From contig JBIQLG010000007.1 in assembly GCA_044464485.1 (NCBI GenBank), forward strand, positions 62,001-126,000: a DNA stretch of 64,000 nucleotides, given 5' to 3'. Shown in pieces: positions 56,884-64,000 of the stretch. Numbering within the stretch: the first letter of the stretch is position 1; every line of letters starts with the position of its first letter. The notes beneath the pieces are model-generated. The model was not told the DNA's origin. It ran no database searches and was given only the letters and a program-made list of their open reading frames with translations. Both the position numbers and the translations under genes were made by a program. This DNA comes from Terrimesophilobacter sp044464485 (GTDB taxonomy: Bacteria; Actinomycetota; Actinomycetes; Actinomycetales; Microbacteriaceae).

Positions 56884-57594
56884 ATGTTGCACCTCGACTT
56901 CATCAACGACTCCACGGCGACGCAGATATTTCTGCTGTTGCTGGCGTTCACGTTAAGTGCGCTCATCGGCGCGGAGCGGCAGCGCAAACTCAAGAGCGCC
57001 GGATTGCGCACGCACACGCTTGTCGGTTTGGGTGCGGCGGTGTTCACCCTCGTCTCTGCTTACGGCTTTGCGAGCGTTGTGGGGGCAGACGTCGTGCTCG
57101 ACCCGTCTCGGATCGCCGCACAGATTGTGTCGGGAATCGGATTCCTCGGCGCGGGCGTCATTTTTGTCCGCCAGAATGTCGTCAATGGGCTTACCACTGC
57201 GGCAAGCATCTGGATGACGGCGGCCGTCGGCATGGCGTGCGGCGCAGGGATGGCGCTGATCGCCTCACTTGCTACCGGACTGTATCTGGCGGCGGTGATG
57301 GCGCTTCCGCTTCTCGGACGATTCATCCCCACGATCAACAAAGACAAGATCTTTGTTGTTTCGTATAAGGAAAACCGGGGTATTCTCCGCGACATACTCA
57401 CGGTTGCGACGAGCCTCGGCTACGAGGCGTCGCTCGCGGCGACCCGCAGGATCGAAGCGGAAGGCAAAGCTCCCCGAGTTGAGGCGAACATGAGATTCCA
57501 GCACGGACGAGGGCCGCTCGAAGATCTCGTGGAGGCGCTCTCCGAGATCAAGGGAGTGATATCCGTGCACGTCACGAAGGAAGAGAACGACTAG
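56884..57594 (+). CDS. MgtC/SapB-family membrane protein
   Basis: A 236-residue protein with five predicted N-terminal membrane segments: LLLAFTLSALIGAERQRKLKSAGLRTHTLVGLGAAVFTLVSAYGF, then RIAAQIVSGIGFLGAGVIFVRQNVVNGLTTAASIWMTAAVGMACGAG (~76-122). This carries the family signatures GxERQ and GxGFLGAG. A cytoplasmic C-terminal ACT-like domain (~158-236) follows. MgtC proteins modulate ATP synthase or magnesium-stress responses in some species; the role here is unknown. It ends with a four-base overlap of the convergent kinase gene. Confidence 0.9.
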   Translation: MLHLDFINDSTATQIFLLLLAFTLSALIGAERQRKLKSAGLRTHTLVGLGAAVFTLVSAYGFASVVGADVVLDPSRIAAQIVSGIGFLGAGVIFVRQNVVNGLTTAASIWMTAAVGMACGAGMALIASLATGLYLAAVMALPLLGRFIPTINKDKIFVVSYKENRGILRDILTVATSLGYEASLAATRRIEAEGKAPRVEANMRFQHGRGPLEDLVEALSEIKGVISVHVTKEEND

Positions 57595-58586
57595 CGGGCG
57601 GGTATCTTCACCGTGAGGGCACCGGCATCCGTCGTGCAGTCGATCGCGGAGACCATCCCGAATTCGTCTCCGTCGAGCTGAAACTCCTGAGGACTGTCAA
57701 GGGTCGCGCGAATTCTGGCACCGCGAAAATAGGCGACATCACGCACGTCGGCGGTGAGGTCGATGATTTTGCGGCCCGCTGCACTCTTGCGAAGTACCCC
57801 GTTCTCCCATGCGATTTTGTTCCAGATGCGGAGCCATCCGAAGCGGCCCCTCGGTTTGAGCGCGGCGATGTCGAGGATGCCGTCATCCGGTTTCGCGTCT
57901 GGCAGCAGGAGAATGCCACCGGGCAAGGCGCCGCAGTTGCCGACCATGAGCGAATGCACGTTGAGAGGCTTCTCCGGACGATCATCCAGGCGGTAGCGCA
58001 ATCGCACCGCTTTCAGCTCCGGAAGCGCCCGCATGCCCGCGTCGACGTAGGCAAGCCAGCCGACCGCCTTCTTCAGTCGGGGATTGGTTTTGGCGATCAT
58101 TTTCGCGTCGAGGCCGATTCCCGCCATGACCAGAAAAACGTGCTCTTCCGTCGAATTGTCGGTGCGGGTGATGGTGGCGATACCAAGGTCGATGACACGA
58201 TCGCTCCCCGTGAACGCGGCGTCGATCGATGCGTCCAGATTGGCCAGTTGAAGGTCCAGATTTCGGGCGAGAAGATTGCCGGTTCCCGAGGGAAGCAATG
58301 CTATGGGAACAGAAGAATCTCTCAGCGCTTCGGCAACCGCACGGACGGTACCATCCCCACCCGCCGCAATGACGACGGCGGCGCCTTTCGCAAGCGCCTG
58401 CCGCGTGACCTGTTGGCCGCTGTCGCTTTTGCTCGTCGCATACCAACGGGTTCGCTTCCAACCGTGGGACGTCTCTGCCCGCTCGACCGCGCGACGCAGT
58501 TTTCGAAGATCCACCTTGACCGGGTTGTAAACCACAGCGGCATGCCGCGCGCCGCGCGCCGCCTTTGCCCGAGGAGGAGCCATCAC
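57591..58586 (-). CDS. Diacylglycerol kinase-family lipid kinase
   Basis: A DgkB/YegS-like lipid kinase of about 331 residues. Features are HAAVVYNPVKVDLRKLRRAVERA (~15-37), the nucleotide loop VVIAAGGDGTVRAVAEAL (~71-88), IALLPSGTGNLLARNLDL (~95-112), and VMAGIGLDAKMIAKTNPRLKKAVGWLAY mid-protein. The C-terminal beta domain includes SPQEFQLDGDEFG. Likely substrates are diacylglycerol or a related lipid. GTG 58586 is favoured because TACGGT lies six bases before it; ATG 58583 is also possible. It is divergent from serS. Confidence 0.88.
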   Translation of the reverse strand: MMAPPRAKAARGARHAAVVYNPVKVDLRKLRRAVERAETSHGWKRTRWYATSKSDSGQQVTRQALAKGAAVVIAAGGDGTVRAVAEALRDSSVPIALLPSGTGNLLARNLDLQLANLDASIDAAFTGSDRVIDLGIATITRTDNSTEEHVFLVMAGIGLDAKMIAKTNPRLKKAVGWLAYVDAGMRALPELKAVRLRYRLDDRPEKPLNVHSLMVGNCGALPGGILLLPDAKPDDGILDIAALKPRGRFGWLRIWNKIAWENGVLRKSAAGRKIIDLTADVRDVAYFRGARIRATLDSPQEFQLDGDEFGMVSAIDCTTDAGALTVKIPAR

Positions 58587-58592
58587 ACCTCA

Positions 58593-58598
58593 ACCGTA
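58593..58598 (-). promoter_or_regulatory. -10 box of leaderless lipid kinase gene
   Basis: TACGGT on the minus strand, six bases before GTG 58586, in the 42-base divergent region shared with serS. Confidence 0.4.
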
Positions 58599-58616
58599 CG
58601 ATACGCAAGCCTTCAA

Positions 58617-58622
58617 TAGACT
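58617..58622 (+). promoter_or_regulatory. -10 box of leaderless serS
   Basis: TAGACT lies six bases before GTG 58629. Confidence 0.5.
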
Positions 58623-58628
58623 GAGTGT

Positions 58629-59894
58629 GTGATAGACCCTCAGTTGCTTCGAGAGAACCCCGACGCCGTCCGCCATTCTCAGGCGGCGCGCGGCGACTCC
58701 GTGGCTCTCGTGGATGACGCGCTCGCCGCCGATCAGGCGCGACGCGCCGCTATTGGGGCGTTCGAATCACTGCGTGCGGAACAGAACGCATTCAGCAAGA
58801 AAGTTGCGGCCGCACCGAAAGACCAAAAGCAGCTGCTGGTGGCTCAGGTCCAGGAACTCGCCGCAAAGGTAAAGGAAGCCAGTCAGGCGGTTGCCGACAC
58901 GGAAACCGAATTCGACCGCATAGTGGGCGCGATTTCCAACCCCATCATCGAGGGCGTTCCCGCGGGCGGCGAAGACTACTTTGTGACGCTTCGCGAAGTG
59001 GGCGAGAAGGCATCTTTCGATTTTGAGCCGCGCGACCACGTCGAACTCGGCGAAGGCTTGAGAGCCATCGACGTGACGAGGGGCGCGAAAGTGTCCGGCA
59101 GCCGTTTTTACTTCCTCACCGGAATCGGTGCGCGCCTCGAAATCGCCCTCATGTCGATGGCGCTCGATCAGGCCCTCGGCGACGGATTCACACCGCTCAT
59201 CACTCCAACGCTCGTGCGGCCGGAAATCATGAAAGGCACGGGTTTTCTGGGCGAGCACGCCGATGAGGTGTATTACCTTCCCGCAGACGACCTGTACCTG
59301 ACGGGCACAAGCGAGGTGGCGCTCGCCGGCTTCCACGCCGACGAAATCCTCGACCTGAGCGCTGGGCCGTTGCGCTACGCCGGCTGGTCGACGTGCTACC
59401 GGCGCGAAGCCGGCTCAGCGGGCAAAGACAACCGCGGTATTTTGCGCGTGCATCAGTTCAACAAGCTCGAAATGTTCAGCTACGTTGTGCCGGACGACGC
59501 CGAGGCGGAACATGACCGACTCGTTGCGTTCCAGGAACGAATGTTGAACGCCTGCGAACTCAGCTATCGCGTGATCGATGTCGCAGCGGGCGACCTCGGT
59601 TCCAGCGCCGCCCGCAAGTTTGACATCGAAGCGTGGGTGCCGACTCAGGGAACGTATCGGGAGCTCACGAGCACGAGCAACTGCACTACGTATCAAGCGC
59701 GTCGGCTGGACATCCGCTATCGCACGGAGTCCGGAAAGACATCCCCAGTGGCGACGCTCAACGGAACCTTGGCTACCACGCGATGGCTCGTTGCAATTCT
59801 GGAAACACATCAACAGCGCGACGGGTCGGTACGCGTGCCGCAAGCGCTTCGACCCTACTTGGGCGGTCTTGAAATTCTGGAACCGGTTCACTGA
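58629..59894 (+). CDS. serS: Seryl-tRNA synthetase
   Basis: Charges tRNA-Ser with serine. The 421-residue class II synthetase has the N-terminal coiled-coil arm that reads the tRNA-Ser variable loop (~30-105). Class II motifs follow: LITPTLVRPEIMKGTGFL (motif 1), YLTGTSEVALAG, AGWSTCYRREAGSAGKDNRGILRVHQFNKLEMF (motif 2), and TSNCTTYQARRLDIRYR plus LNGTLATTRWLVAILE (motif 3). GTG 58629 gives the family start VIDPQLLRENPDAVR and follows TAGACT by six bases. A tRNA-Ser gene lies 890 bases downstream. Confidence 0.97.
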   Translation: MIDPQLLRENPDAVRHSQAARGDSVALVDDALAADQARRAAIGAFESLRAEQNAFSKKVAAAPKDQKQLLVAQVQELAAKVKEASQAVADTETEFDRIVGAISNPIIEGVPAGGEDYFVTLREVGEKASFDFEPRDHVELGEGLRAIDVTRGAKVSGSRFYFLTGIGARLEIALMSMALDQALGDGFTPLITPTLVRPEIMKGTGFLGEHADEVYYLPADDLYLTGTSEVALAGFHADEILDLSAGPLRYAGWSTCYRREAGSAGKDNRGILRVHQFNKLEMFSYVVPDDAEAEHDRLVAFQERMLNACELSYRVIDVAAGDLGSSAARKFDIEAWVPTQGTYRELTSTSNCTTYQARRLDIRYRTESGKTSPVATLNGTLATTRWLVAILETHQQRDGSVRVPQALRPYLGGLEILEPVH

Positions 59895-60758
59895 ATGCCG
59901 AACGTGACGAGCACCTCGGTAGAGGTCGAGCAATGGTTTGTCGCGCTCGACGTTGACGGCACGATCATCCACGAGGACGAGACGTTGTCGGATGCCGTGC
60001 TGGATGCCGTGCAGCGAGCGAGGGATGCGGGCCACATTGTGACCCTCGCTACCGGTCGATCGTGGGCGGCAACCGCACCCATCCTCGATGCCCTGGAGCT
60101 CACTCCGGAGTATGTGGTGTGCGCCAACGGTGCCATCACCATGAAGCGCGATGCGGAGGCGGAGGGCGGCTACCGCAGAGACCTCGTCGAGACGTTTGAT
60201 CCGGCCCCCGTTCTTCGGCGCATCCGCGAAGGATTACCGGAAGGAAAGTTTCTCGTCGAAGATGCGACCGGGCATCGGCTCTACACCGAAGGCATGCAGG
60301 AGTGGAACCTCACCAATGCCACTCAGGTCGAGTTCGAAGAGTTGTTTGCCATGCCGGCAACACGTGTCGTCGTGGTGTCACCCGGCCAGAAGCCGGCGGA
60401 ATTCCTCGAAGTCATCGAGTCTCTTGGTTTGCACCAGGTCAGCTATTTCATCGGCTGGACCGCGTGGCTGGATATCGCACCGGACGGCGTCAACAAGGGC
60501 ACGGCCACCGAGCGCGTCCGCGCGATCCACGACATCCCGCTCGAGCGCGTTCTCGTCGTCGGTGATGGTCGAAACGACATCGAAATGTTCGAATGGGCGG
60601 CCCCGGTCGGCAGGGCAGTTGCGATGGGTCAGGCTCCCGACGAAGTGAAAGCGGTCGCGACGGAAGTGACCGAGTCCGTGCTGGATGACGGGCTCGTCGG
60701 CGTGCTCGAAGCGTTGCCGGGGATGACGGGCAGAACTCCTGCAGCGAGCGTCAGTTAG
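59895..60758 (+). CDS. HAD-superfamily phosphatase (Cof type)
   Basis: A haloacid-dehalogenase-fold phosphatase of 287 residues. Motif I is VALDVDGTIIHEDETL (~16-31) with the nucleophile Asp; ATGRSWAATAPIL (~53-65) holds motif II Thr; the conserved Lys is in DGVNKGTATERV; and motif IV is VVGDGRNDIEMFEWA (~219-233). A C2B cap lies between motifs II and III. Cof-type enzymes act on sugar phosphates or phosphorylated cofactors; the substrate is unknown. The ATG immediately follows the serS stop, so the genes are co-transcribed. Confidence 0.9.
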   Translation: MPNVTSTSVEVEQWFVALDVDGTIIHEDETLSDAVLDAVQRARDAGHIVTLATGRSWAATAPILDALELTPEYVVCANGAITMKRDAEAEGGYRRDLVETFDPAPVLRRIREGLPEGKFLVEDATGHRLYTEGMQEWNLTNATQVEFEELFAMPATRVVVVSPGQKPAEFLEVIESLGLHQVSYFIGWTAWLDIAPDGVNKGTATERVRAIHDIPLERVLVVGDGRNDIEMFEWAAPVGRAVAMGQAPDEVKAVATEVTESVLDDGLVGVLEALPGMTGRTPAASVS

Positions 60759-60783
60759 AATCTCATCGGCGTGAGAACGCCCA

Positions 60784-60868
60784 GGAGGGCTGTCCGAGCG
60801 GCCGATGGAGCCAGTCTTGAAAACTGGTGGGCAGAAATGTCTCGTGGGTTCGAATCCCACGCCCTCCG
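60784..60868 (+). tRNA. tRNA-Ser (anticodon UGA)
   Basis: An 85-base cloverleaf. Acceptor arms GGAGGGC (60784-60790) and GCCCTCC (60861-60867) pair perfectly, with discriminator G. The anticodon stem-loop CCAGT-CTTGAAA-ACTGG gives UGA. A long variable arm, as expected for serine, precedes the T-arm GTGGG-TTCGAAT-CCCAC. CCA is not encoded. Confidence 0.97.
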
Positions 60869-60901
60869 CGTTGCTGCACGAGCGTGAATCAGGAGTGAGA
60901 A

Positions 60902-62113
60902 ATGACCGAAACCAGACCGAGGGGCCGTCGCGCGAGCGGGCTTCAGGCCGGGGCGAGGCACGGTCGAATCCGCCGGCGCAACCCGTGGCTGCTCGTGCTC
61001 AAGTTTGTGGGCGCCGCGATGGCCGTGGTGCTCGTGAGCGCCTCTGCGGTTGGCGGTTACGCGGTGTGGAAGCTGGAAAGCCAGGTCAAGACGGTGACTA
61101 TCGTGGGCGAAACCCAGGGGCCGCCGCCCGAACTGGGTGCCTATGAGGGCGGGTTCAACATCCTTCTGGTCGGCAGCGACCGCTGTGAAGACCCCAACGG
61201 TTGCAAGGATCGCGACACCGAACTCAACGACGTCACCATCCTTCTTCACGTTGCTCAGGATCAGACGAATGCCGTGGCGGTGAGCTTCCCACGCGACCTC
61301 GTGGTACCCATTCCCTCCTGTCCCGACCCGGACGGCGGAAGCTTCAACTCAATGTCGGCGCAGCCCATCAACGTCACGCTGTTCTACGGCGGGCTGCCCT
61401 GCACTGTGCTCACGGTGTCCAAGCTCACCGGGCTCGACATCCAGTTCGCCGCGGAGGTGACGTTCTCGGGGGTCGCGCGAATCTCCAGCGCCATTGGCGG
61501 AGTCAAGGTGTGCGTCAATGGCCCGGTCGTCGACCCGTACTCCGGCATCAACCTTCCCGCTGCCGGTGAATACACGCTTTCAGGTTGGGAGGCGCTCGCG
61601 TTCCTTCGAACGCGGCACGGCGTCGGCGACGGAAGCGACCTTGGGCGAATCAGCAGCCAGCAGGTGTTCATGTCATCGCTCGTGCGCACACTGAAGTCGG
61701 ATGGCGTACTCAACGACTTCGGCAGGATGTACAACATCGCGACCGTCGCGAGCCAGAACCTTACGGTGTCGAACAGTTTCAAAAACATCAACACCATGAT
61801 TTCCATGGCCCAGGTGCTCAAGAAGCTGCCGCTGGATCGCGTGCTGTTCGTCCAGTACCCCGGTGTCACCGGGCAAGGCGGCGTGTATTCGGGCAAAGTC
61901 GCACCCGTGAAGTCGGCGGCGAACGCGCTGTTCGCGAAGATTCATGCCGACGAGCCGTTCACACTCGCCGCAGGCAACACCGGAGTAGGTTCGGTCGTCG
62001 ACCCCAACGCGCCCGCAACGGGGGACTCGGAATCGACGACGGATGGCGTCGCCGAACTGGACGGTGTGAAGGGCCAGAGCGCCGCAGACTACACTTGCTC
62101 GAACGCCAACTGA
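60902..62113 (+). CDS. LytR-CpsA-Psr (LCP) family cell-wall glycopolymer transferase
   Basis: LCP proteins attach wall polymers such as teichoic acid or arabinogalactan-like chains to peptidoglycan outside the membrane. The 403-residue protein has a basic cytoplasmic start, one membrane segment (LLVLKFVGAAMAVVLVSASAVGGYAVW, ~31-57) and an LCP domain. FNILLVGSDRCEDPNGCKDRDTELNDVTILLHV (~84-116) and VAVSFPRDLVVPIP (~123-136) hold the conserved Asp and Arg; ALAFLRTRHGVGDGSDLGRISSQQVF (~232-257) is typical. A Ser/Thr/Asp-rich tail follows. AGGAGTG precedes the ATG. Confidence 0.92.
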   Translation: MTETRPRGRRASGLQAGARHGRIRRRNPWLLVLKFVGAAMAVVLVSASAVGGYAVWKLESQVKTVTIVGETQGPPPELGAYEGGFNILLVGSDRCEDPNGCKDRDTELNDVTILLHVAQDQTNAVAVSFPRDLVVPIPSCPDPDGGSFNSMSAQPINVTLFYGGLPCTVLTVSKLTGLDIQFAAEVTFSGVARISSAIGGVKVCVNGPVVDPYSGINLPAAGEYTLSGWEALAFLRTRHGVGDGSDLGRISSQQVFMSSLVRTLKSDGVLNDFGRMYNIATVASQNLTVSNSFKNINTMISMAQVLKKLPLDRVLFVQYPGVTGQGGVYSGKVAPVKSAANALFAKIHADEPFTLAAGNTGVGSVVDPNAPATGDSESTTDGVAELDGVKGQSAADYTCSNAN

Positions 62114-62133
62114 GGCGCGAGGCGGTGCGCTCG

Positions 62134-62147
62134 GGCAGGTTACTGCC
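62134..62147. terminator. Weak hairpin between convergent LCP and lldD genes
   Basis: GGCAG-GTTA-CTGCC, a 5-bp stem, 20 bases after the LCP stop and overlapping the end of lldD. No T-run; low confidence. Confidence 0.25.
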
Positions 62148-63381
62148 GAGGAACCAGACGCACAAGTTGCGTCACGTGCTGCGGGGTCAACTCGTCAAGC
62201 GAATGCACGCCAAGCAGTCTCATCGTTCGCTCAATCTCGTCCCTGAGGATTTCGATCGTGCGGTCGACTCCCGCCCGACCGCCCGCCATGAGCCCATAAA
62301 GGTACGCACGGCCAATGAGCGTGAACTTCGCGCCCAGCGCGATTGCTGCCACGATGTCGGCACCATTCATGACACCCGTGTCGATCGCCACTTCAACGTC
62401 CTTGCCCACCTCTTTGACGACCGAGGGCAGGAGGTGGAACGGGATCGGCGCGCGGTCGAGTTGCCGACCGCCGTGATTGGAGAGCACCATGCCATCGACT
62501 CCTGCGGCGGTGAGAGCCCGCGCATCCTCGACACTTTGCACACCTTTCACGACGAGCTTGCCCGGCCACACATCGCGGATGACGTCAAGGTCTTTGAAAC
62601 TGATGGTCGGGTCCATCGCGGCGTCGAGCAACTCGCCGACGGTTCCACCCGTCGACTTCAGGGAGGCAAACTCGAGTTTCGGCGTCGTCAGGAAGTCCCA
62701 CCACCACCATGGGCGCGGAATCGCGTTGGCTATCGTGCCGAGCGTGAGCTGCGGGGGTATGGAGAAACCGTTGCGTTTGTCTCGAAGGCGGGCACCAGCG
62801 ACCGGGGTATCCACGGTGAAAAAGAGGGTGTCGAATCCCGCCGCAGCCGCGCGTCGAACGAGTTCGTAGGAGATTTCGCGGTCGCGCATGACGTAAAGCT
62901 GAAACCAGTTTCGCCCATCGGGATTAGCTTCCTTCACCGCCTCAATTGACGATGTGCCGAGAGTTGAGAGCGAAAACGGTATACGCGCTGCTGCCGCTGC
63001 CGACGCTCCCGCCATTTCTCCTTCCGTTTGCATGAGGCGAGTGAACCCCGTGGGGGCAATCCCGAATGGTAGAGCAGAGGGACCGCCGAAGATCGTGCAC
63101 GTCGTGTCCACGTGGGACACGTCGCGAAGCACCTGTGGATGGAACTCGATGTCGGAGAAAGCCTGCCGTGCACGCGCGAGCGAGATCTCGCCTTCGGCGG
63201 CACCATCCGTGTAATCGAACGCTGCTTTCGGGGCCCGTCGTTTCGCGATCGTACGTAAATCATGGATCGTGAGTGCGGCGGCCAGTCGTCGGCGTTTGGC
63301 ACTCGCTACCGGCTTTTTGAACCGCATGAGCGTCAGCACCTCGGCCGGGCGAGGAAACTGGCGTTTCACCATTGTGACCAT
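62140..63381 (-). CDS. lldD: FMN-dependent alpha-hydroxy-acid dehydrogenase (L-lactate dehydrogenase-like)
   Basis: Oxidises L-lactate or a related 2-hydroxy acid to the keto acid using FMN. The 413-residue protein has AAFDYTDGAAEGEISL (~53-68, substrate Tyr), FGIAPTGFTRLMQTEGE near 105-121, and LVVKGVQSVEDARALTAAGVDGMVLSNHGGRQLDRAP with the catalytic His-Gly-Gly-Arg. It starts ten bases after the rhaB stop, so the two genes are co-transcribed; rhamnose breakdown yields lactaldehyde and then lactate, giving this enzyme a clear job. ATG 63381 is used; ATG 63372 is possible. Confidence 0.88.
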   Translation of the reverse strand: MVTMVKRQFPRPAEVLTLMRFKKPVASAKRRRLAAALTIHDLRTIAKRRAPKAAFDYTDGAAEGEISLARARQAFSDIEFHPQVLRDVSHVDTTCTIFGGPSALPFGIAPTGFTRLMQTEGEMAGASAAAAARIPFSLSTLGTSSIEAVKEANPDGRNWFQLYVMRDREISYELVRRAAAAGFDTLFFTVDTPVAGARLRDKRNGFSIPPQLTLGTIANAIPRPWWWWDFLTTPKLEFASLKSTGGTVGELLDAAMDPTISFKDLDVIRDVWPGKLVVKGVQSVEDARALTAAGVDGMVLSNHGGRQLDRAPIPFHLLPSVVKEVGKDVEVAIDTGVMNGADIVAAIALGAKFTLIGRAYLYGLMAGGRAGVDRTIEILRDEIERTMRLLGVHSLDELTPQHVTQLVRLVPRQ

Positions 63382-63391
63382 GCTTGACGTC

Positions 63392-64000
63392 CTATCGAGG
63401 TTCGTAACGGGTCGTTTTGAATGAGGACGCGACGAGTGCCCTCAGAGTTTCGGTATCGCCTGAAACGTACCCCAGAGACCGAGCCTGCGCCAGCACGTTG
63501 CCGATCCCGGTCGCTTCGACCGGGCCGGCCAGAACGGGCAGACCAACCGCCTCGGCCGTGAGCTGGCACAGAAGGCCATTCTGGGACCCGCCCCCGACCA
63601 TGTGCACGACGGAGACGGTGCGCCCGCTCAATTCTGACGCCGAACGGATGGATGTGGCATACGCTGTCGCGAGCGAGCGCAGGATGCTGAGCACCAGCTC
63701 CGGTCGTGACGACGGCACCGGAAGGCCGTGAGCGTGCAACCACGCGCAGATGCGAGCAGGCATGTTTCCGGGGGCCAGAAATTCCTCGTCGTCGACATCG
63801 AACTCAGGAACGGCAGTGGTTACCGCCGCGGCCTGTTCGATGAGCCACGGAAGCGAGACGGCTGAACCGTCAGCCTCCCAGGTTCGCGCGCACTCGTTCA
63901 GAAGCCACAAACCCATGACATTGTGCAGGTACCGTACTCGGCCGTCGACCCCAGCCTCATTCGTGAAGCCAGCCAGCCGCCCTGCTTCGCTCAGCACCGG
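63392..64000 (-). CDS. rhaB: Rhamnulokinase, 3' part only (cut by window edge)
   Basis: Phosphorylates L-rhamnulose. Only the last 202 residues are present; the start lies beyond base 64000. The FGGY-kinase C-terminal domain shows NEAGVDGRVRYLHNVMGLWLLNECARTWE, highly typical of RhaB, and the adenine-binding end VVHMVGGGSQNGLLCQLTAEAVGLPVLAGPVEATGIGNVLAQA. The stop is ten bases before lldD. Neighbouring rhamnose isomerase and aldolase genes would be expected just outside the window. Confidence 0.9.
   Translation of the reverse strand, partial: PVLSEAGRLAGFTNEAGVDGRVRYLHNVMGLWLLNECARTWEADGSAVSLPWLIEQAAAVTTAVPEFDVDDEEFLAPGNMPARICAWLHAHGLPVPSSRPELVLSILRSLATAYATSIRSASELSGRTVSVVHMVGGGSQNGLLCQLTAEAVGLPVLAGPVEATGIGNVLAQARSLGYVSGDTETLRALVASSFKTTRYEPR

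Overview
The window looks like chromosomal DNA from a high-G+C actinobacterium, most likely Microbacteriaceae. Supporting signs are an HspR/HAIR-controlled dnaK operon, a RamB-type regulator beside the glyoxylate genes, F420-type luciferase-like oxidoreductase and LCP genes, many GTG starts, dense four-base overlaps between genes, and many genes that appear leaderless (a TANNNT -10 box only 6-7 bases before the start codon). The family assignment is inference from gene content; no rRNA lies in the window.

Layout. 1-6110: dnaK-grpE-dnaJ-hspR-clpB heat-shock operon, starting with half of a HAIR operator; its J protein has no zinc finger and its ClpB has no N-domain. 6137-10184 (minus): ABC exporter pair, threonine aldolase, F420-type oxidoreductase. 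10215-15472: DUF6421-like protein, GntR/FCD regulator, exonuclease III, divergent pyrE with a septum-formation-like membrane protein, and a YtrA-type GntR. 15584-21432 (minus): five-gene polyamine-type ABC operon (potA-potD-potB-potC-amidohydrolase). 21585-26231: ramB divergent from aceA and aceB. 26267-29442: Lrp/AsnC regulator, dimethylargininase-like hydrolase, AidB-like dehydrogenase.

29457-42830 is carbohydrate territory. A minus-strand operon (GntR/UTRA, BadF-type kinase, SIS protein, GH84 hexosaminidase) is coupled throughout by four-base overlaps. Divergent from it run an acetyltransferase and two Gfo/Idh/MocA oxidoreductases. Then come a ROK repressor, a sugar ABC importer, a GH4 phospho-glycosidase and a second BadF-type kinase, which together suggest ABC import, phosphorylation inside the cell and GH4 cleavage.

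42903-48256: MarR/MFS pair, then a plus-strand operon of alpha/beta hydrolase, HIT protein, lipoate ligase with reversed domain order, a small protein, and an orphan beta-class DNA methyltransferase with a 21-bp in-frame tandem repeat at its start. 48474-54303 (minus): beta-glucoside operon (binding protein, two permeases, GH1 beta-glucosidase) with a LacI/CelR-like regulator, two CelR-type operators and a strong intercistronic hairpin. 54371-60868: VanY-type carboxypeptidase, pheA, two small membrane proteins, MgtC-like protein, diacylglycerol-kinase-like protein, serS, HAD phosphatase, tRNA-Ser(UGA). 60902-64000: LCP protein, then lldD and the 3' part of rhaB on the minus strand, probably the edge of a rhamnose locus.

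No insertion sequence, prophage, CRISPR array or rRNA was seen, and no gene-free stretch exceeds 300 bases.
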